Origin: Hofstenia miamia
Taxonomy: Eukaryota; Xenacoelomorpha; Acoela; Hofsteniidae
Direction of reading: 5' to 3'
Length of the DNA: 64,000 bases
Assembly (NCBI GenBank): GCA_900660155.1
Contig: CABFPE010000481.1
Coordinates: 468,633-532,632 of the forward strand
Below the pieces are notes generated by a model. It saw only the letters and a program-made list of their open reading frames with translations. It had not been told where the DNA came from and did no database searches. Below are positions 55,201 through 61,500 of the stretch, one piece after another. The position numbers were made by a program, and so were the translations under genes. Numbering within the stretch: the stretch's first letter is position 1; each line of letters begins with the position of its first letter.

Positions 55201-55474
55201 TGTTCGAAGAGCATGTTTTCAGCTTTAACAGAACTTGAATTTTATGCCGTTTTGCATCAAGACTATGCCTCCTAACAAACAGGAGGCCAGTTGGCTTTTC
55301 CCCTCTTTATAAGTTGGCCTTCCAAATCCAATAAACTCTTCTTCGTTTTCTTCAAATTAGTAACTTAGATTTCTTTAAACAAAGTTTAAAGGCGAGAATG
55401 GTATTATAGTGAGTCATTTCATAGCTTTAAATTGAGACTTTTTACTTGTATACTTAATAATATGTTGATCATTG

Positions 55475-55507
<33 letters not shown>

Positions 55508-58500
55508 TCAAATACATTTATTTCATCACAGCCATGGAGTTCTGCTATTATAATAGCAGAACTCCATGCCACAGCAAAATATGACATCTACTGCAACTAG
55601 TGAACAAATACAATTTTGCATGTAAAACCTTTTGTTTGTAAAAGATTGTTTTCCAAAGATCCAATTTTTCTATTTATCTCATTTTGTTTCTAATGGGCCG
55701 TTATACAAATTCATGTTCATTGCTATAAATTGTACAAATTGATATAAATTAATTTTGATTATTAGAATATAATCAATTCTTTAGCAATCTTTTCGTGGTT
55801 GAAGCAAATGCTGTTCAAAAGTCTGTATTACAAATGCCACTCTATGGTTATAACGCAGTCTATTTGAAGCTCTCTGATGGTACTCCTACTGCTGTTGACG
55901 TTGACTCTCTAAACGGAATTCTCTACATTGCGTTCGAAACCCGGTAAGAGCTTCTCTTATGGTAAACATGGTGCTTTTTGTAAATTGTGACTGCTACAGT
56001 TCATAAAGGGTATATTTTAGTGACTCTTTATGGAACAGTTCACATTCAAATCCCAGGCCAATTTTAAAATTTCTTAAAAAATGTTAATTATCGGTTGAGA
56101 GCCACTGGTTTAGAGGAATATTTTAATAAGTTTTAATTAGATTTTTTATACCTACTTTGCTTTTCTGCAATAGCAGTTATTAATTATTGAAATATTTAGA
56201 ATTTCAAAATACATCATCGCTACCGGGGAAGAAATCACCGTGGCATCTACCATAGTCTCCAGTGTTGATAAAATTGCTGTCACTAGCGATCATATAATTT
56301 ACTACAGCAATGTATTACACGGATTCTATCGAACCGATTTAAGCACTGGTGACTCAAAGACCACTGTGCATGTATTAAAAGATCCCACCTCAGAAAGAAC
56401 CTCCGATGTCATTGTAACAACACCAAATAAACAGCGATGTTTGTTCTAAATTTTATTCTCTATTTAAAGTTGTTTTATTTATTATTCAAGTTCGATCCTT
56501 TAAATGTAAAACATTGAATAGCGTTTTTCAGTTATTAGATCAGAATTATTTTCGCAGAATTCGTTAGCTTTTACTAAAGTATAATCATCCTTTTCATTTT
56601 TATGAAAACTATAAAAGTTATATTTAGGTAACGGAAATTGGACTACTTGCTCTCGATTCAATGGTGGTTGTTCTCAGGATGCTTCATGTCACGAGGGGGC
56701 AAATATTTGCGTGTGTCCACATGATAGTGGCTCACCCACTACAAATGTTGGCTATAACAGTCGGCATTGTCAATACACAAACACCTCGATTTATTGCCAC
56801 GGAAAGCCGTTCGGGGTGTCAAATGGGCCATTTTTGTATCGAGAACAATCGTGTTTGCGACGGAACCGTTAATTGTGGAGACGGAGCTGACGAGGATCCT
56901 AACTTATGCTGGGATATGCAGTGCATGCTTGATCGAGAAGGCAATTCAACCAAGTTCCGTTGCAGAAACGGCAGATGTATCGAGTGAGTAATAAGGACTA
57001 TAACTATCCTGAAATGTATTATATCTTACTTTAACAAGCCTTTTCTCTATTTAAAGTAAATTATTTGTTTGTCGTTTGCTTAATATTCAGTTATATTTGT
57101 TTTAAATTCATTTCGTTCGCAATCCAATTGTTTAGTGCTTCGAATAAATGCAATTATCGAGATGACTGCGGAGATGGTAGTGATGAGTATCAATGCGATT
57201 TTCCGCCATGTGAAAACAGTAATTTTCGCTGTCGCAATCATTATTGCATCAATTCTGTAAGATTTTTCTTATTCTTTTCAACAACTGTTAACTTGTTTGT
57301 TTTAACCTCATGATGTTACAATTTTATTGACCACTTGCAAAGCATGCGATCGATTACAAATTTTGAAATATTCAGAAAAATCGCCAAATCTCATTAAGAA
57401 AGCTCCACAACTTTTTTGAGCAATAATGTAAAATCTAATTAGGAAGGAGTGGAAATCCCGCAGTCCGAATTGTGGTAAGGTTTACGCTACTATACGATTA
57501 TAGTAGCCCCTAATTTCAAATGTAGACTGATTTTCAGTTACAATAAACATTTTCGAAGACATTATTCATCTTTCAAAGTTTCTTAAGGGCATTTTGCACA
57601 ATTTAATGCACTAGTCACTTCTTCACAAGCATGCAGATCGAGACATGTTGCTTGTAACCATTTTCTATGAATGAATTCTTTAATTGGAAAGATTATGGTG
57701 GGTTTAGGGTATTTTGTGCATTCCAAATACATGAGTTTCAGTTTTAGCGAACGCAGCTTTTTCCCAAAAAGTAAGTTAGAATTTAGTATTATCAAGCGAA
57801 TAATATTTTTAATTTTGATGTACAATCGCCGGTTTAGTCAAGTAGCTCTCACAATGATTAAGGTGTAATTGCAGAGTTCGTTTTAAGAATATAGACTGCT
57901 TAATCTAACGATGTCGTTTATGCATAACAAATATTTAGGATTTCCGATGTAACCGGGAAGACGACTGTAACGATAAATTCGCTTCTGATGAAATGGGTTG
58001 TCTGAGTGTTGAACCATGTGAAGAAGGAAAAGTGCGATGTGGTGATACTAATGTATGTGTGCGCTCAACGTGGTAAGCAATTTTGTTTTGATAAAACATT
58101 TCTTAAGTCTGTAAAGGTTATTTTCTTGGTAATACCTTTCTGAATTGGTTTAACTTGTTTTGATGACGTAGAATTGTTTGATTTAGGCTATGTGACGGCG
58201 AGGACGATTGTGGTAACAATTGGGATGAGCATCCTTCGCATTGTAAAAATAAAACATGCAGCACCCTTCAATTCAGGTGTGACAATGGACTGTGCATACT
58301 AAGTGACTGGGAGTGCGATCGATATGATGATTGCGGCGATTTAAGTGATGAACGTCATTGTACCGGACGTATGTATATTACGACTTAATTCATTGTTTCA
58401 CAATATCATAAATTTTTATCAAAAAATTAAGATTAAACTTATGTCATTTTTTACTTCTTGCTTTGAAATATCAAGGATTTCAAATTATTAACTAGTTATG

Positions 58501-61500
58501 TAAAACCGCAGAATTAAACTTCACTACATATACCTATGTTTGAAAAATGTGTCTATAAAATTTTATACAGTATCTTTAAACATATTCTCAAATTTAGAAC
58601 ATGTGCAACATATGAAGCAACATAAAGTGCGCTGCAGGTGTTTGTGTTCTTTTGGTCTACCGAATCTGCAGATTTTATTTTCATTGTTTTTTCAATAAAT
58701 TTCCTTTGAGTTTTTTCTACATGCGACAGAAGTTAGATATATGTGTGCTTCTCAAAATTTGGTTTAAGTATTTCAAATTTAAGATTTTTTAATGCCTGCA
58801 GACATTTAAAACTTAGCTACAATATTAATTGATTATTTAAAACTAGTCACTGTACTAAAAATATGTGCTCTAGTCATATCTCATTACAGGGTTATCAGAT
58901 CATTCCAAAGATTCAGTGGGGTGTTATTATTAAAAGACTTTTGAATGCTGGAGAAAAAACGATTTTCATTGTTCAATATTCGGAACATATATATATATAT
59001 ATATATACAGAACTTATGTCTGGTTATTTACGTCGTAAGCAGTTTTTTCCAGTTTGCTGCAGAAACAAAATTGGCGGCTCATCACTTGTTTCTTCTTCGC
59101 TTCATATAAATATGTTCTTTCCTTTTCTTCAAATATACATTATCATTTTTATTATAATGGCTACTAAAATTAATATTGCAAATATTCAGTATATTCACAC
59201 TTTTCTTTGTATTTAGCCGTTGAGGAGAAATGCTTACCAAGTCAATGGAAATGTGATAATGGCCACTGTATTGAAGCGATCTATCGATGTGATATTGACA
59301 ATGATTGTGGTGATCTATCTGATGAGAAGTTAGACTGTGACTCTCTTCCATGTCCCGAAAATTACTTTAGATGCAATGTCTCCAGTCAAACTGCAAACAG
59401 ATGTGTTCAAAATGTAACTTTACATTCTTTCATTCTATGTTTGAGATTTGAGTAGTTTGTGAACTAGCTTGTGTTTAAAGATGTGTTCAGATTATCAGAT
59501 TTTATCATCTATTCATTTATCAGCCGATAGCAGTCGGTAAAATGTAACGATATGAAAACTCGAGTTTATTCTTTACTTTAACTTTTTTTCAATCTTCAAG
59601 TAACAAAAGACCCCTTGCTCTAAATCTAACATTATCGATGTTGATTAAATGCAACATCATATTCTAAACCCTTATTGTTTTTATCTTTCCTGGTGCTGTC
59701 AATCGAAAAATAAGTGGTCTCAGATAATTCAGTTTTTTGGGGAAAAATTGATAGTCTTGAGCATGCCTTTAATTTTTCGCTGTTTCTTGAAGATTGGCAT
59801 ACTATCGTAAATGGTTTTCACTACCGCTTTTTGTAATGATTTCTTAAAAACCCTTTTGTATTTCGATGTTATATAGCATACATAAACCTACATGGGTATA
59901 TTTCAAAAAACGCTTTCTATGAAACTAATCAATCTTGTGGAATGCTATTTACGTAATAAAATTTTCTCTAAATTGTTATTTGAATATTAGGATAATCGCT
60001 GTGATGGTTATAAAGATTGTATTGATGCCGAAGACGAGAACAACTGTCCGCGGAGAGCCTGTATAACCAGTGAATTTAAATGTAAAAACGCGCTTTGCAT
60101 TCGAGGTTCGTTTAAATGCGACCATGATAACGACTGTGGCGATATGTCTGATGAAGAGAACTGCGGTAAAAACATTTTATAAATTAATTTTTAAATATTT
60201 TGATTCTAATGCAAAGTTAGAGCTAAAGTTTAGAACTCAGTTTTCCCTATATTTTAAGTTTTTCAAGGTAATCCAGCACATCTAAAATCCAATATGCAAA
60301 AATGTGGATTTTCCACAGACGAAAAACATAATTAGCTTATTTAACGAAGCCATGTAGAATCAGGTGGGAATGAATATGTTGATTCCTGCTTTCATGATTT
60401 TTAAAATTTTATTCAATAATTTCAATATTGTCTTTTTGTCATTAACCAGTATTGTCATTTAGAATACGAAGCATGCAGCCAAAATGAATTTACATGTGAC
60501 AACACTAAATGCGTCCCGCGTTCCTTTGAATGCGACCGCATAAACGACTGCGGCGACAACTCTGATGAAAGTCATTGTGATCACCTGAAGCCAGGGAACC
60601 AAGCAGTTGATTACACATGCAGACAAAATCAGTTTTCATGCGTTACTGGCAGAGGAACTCGCGATCAACAATGCATTGATTTGGCTAAGACATGCGACAA
60701 TACGAATGATTGCGTGGTAAGTAAATGGCATCAGTCTTTTCTTATTATTTTTATATTTTTCTATCCATTTTTATAATACTGTGAAATATTTGTTCAAATT
60801 TGGCGAATATACTACAAGTACCGTAAACTTCGCTTACTCGAATATCAGTTATTGCTTACAAATTTTGCAATGTTCAGATTTTATATTCATTTCATCGCAT
60901 CTTTATTTATCTCTCATAAAACTTCGAATTTTGTATAATCTATAGATTTTTATTATTTAGACCTAATTTTACAACAATATGTTTAATCTATATAAATATT
61001 TGGCGCTTTATTTTATACCGTAAGCTATTTAGGACAACAGTGATGAGAGCCAATGTGGAGTAAACGAATGTGATCACCCCGATATACATAAATGTATGCA
61101 GAAGTGTGTGGATTTGAAAGCAGGCTTTAAATGTGAATGCACTGAAGGTTATAAACTCAACTCAAATCAACGTGATTGTGATGATATTGACGAATGCAGC
61201 GAAATACCACGAAGATGCACGCAAATGTGCACAAACACCGTCGGAGGATTTCATTGCTCTTGTGCTACTGGATATGAGCTTACAACGTCTGCGGCTGATG
61301 GCACTAAATCAAATTGTAAAAGAGCAGCTAACTCAGTTTATCCTTGGATGATGATTAAGTAATTTGTTTTAATGATTTTCATCATTTCCACTCAACTGGA
61401 AAAAAAACTGGTTTTTTATAGTAATAGAGTGTGAATAATGGCAAAGAGAGTTATTATTGCGGGTTTACAGTTACACCATCAGTGTTAATAACTAAGACAA

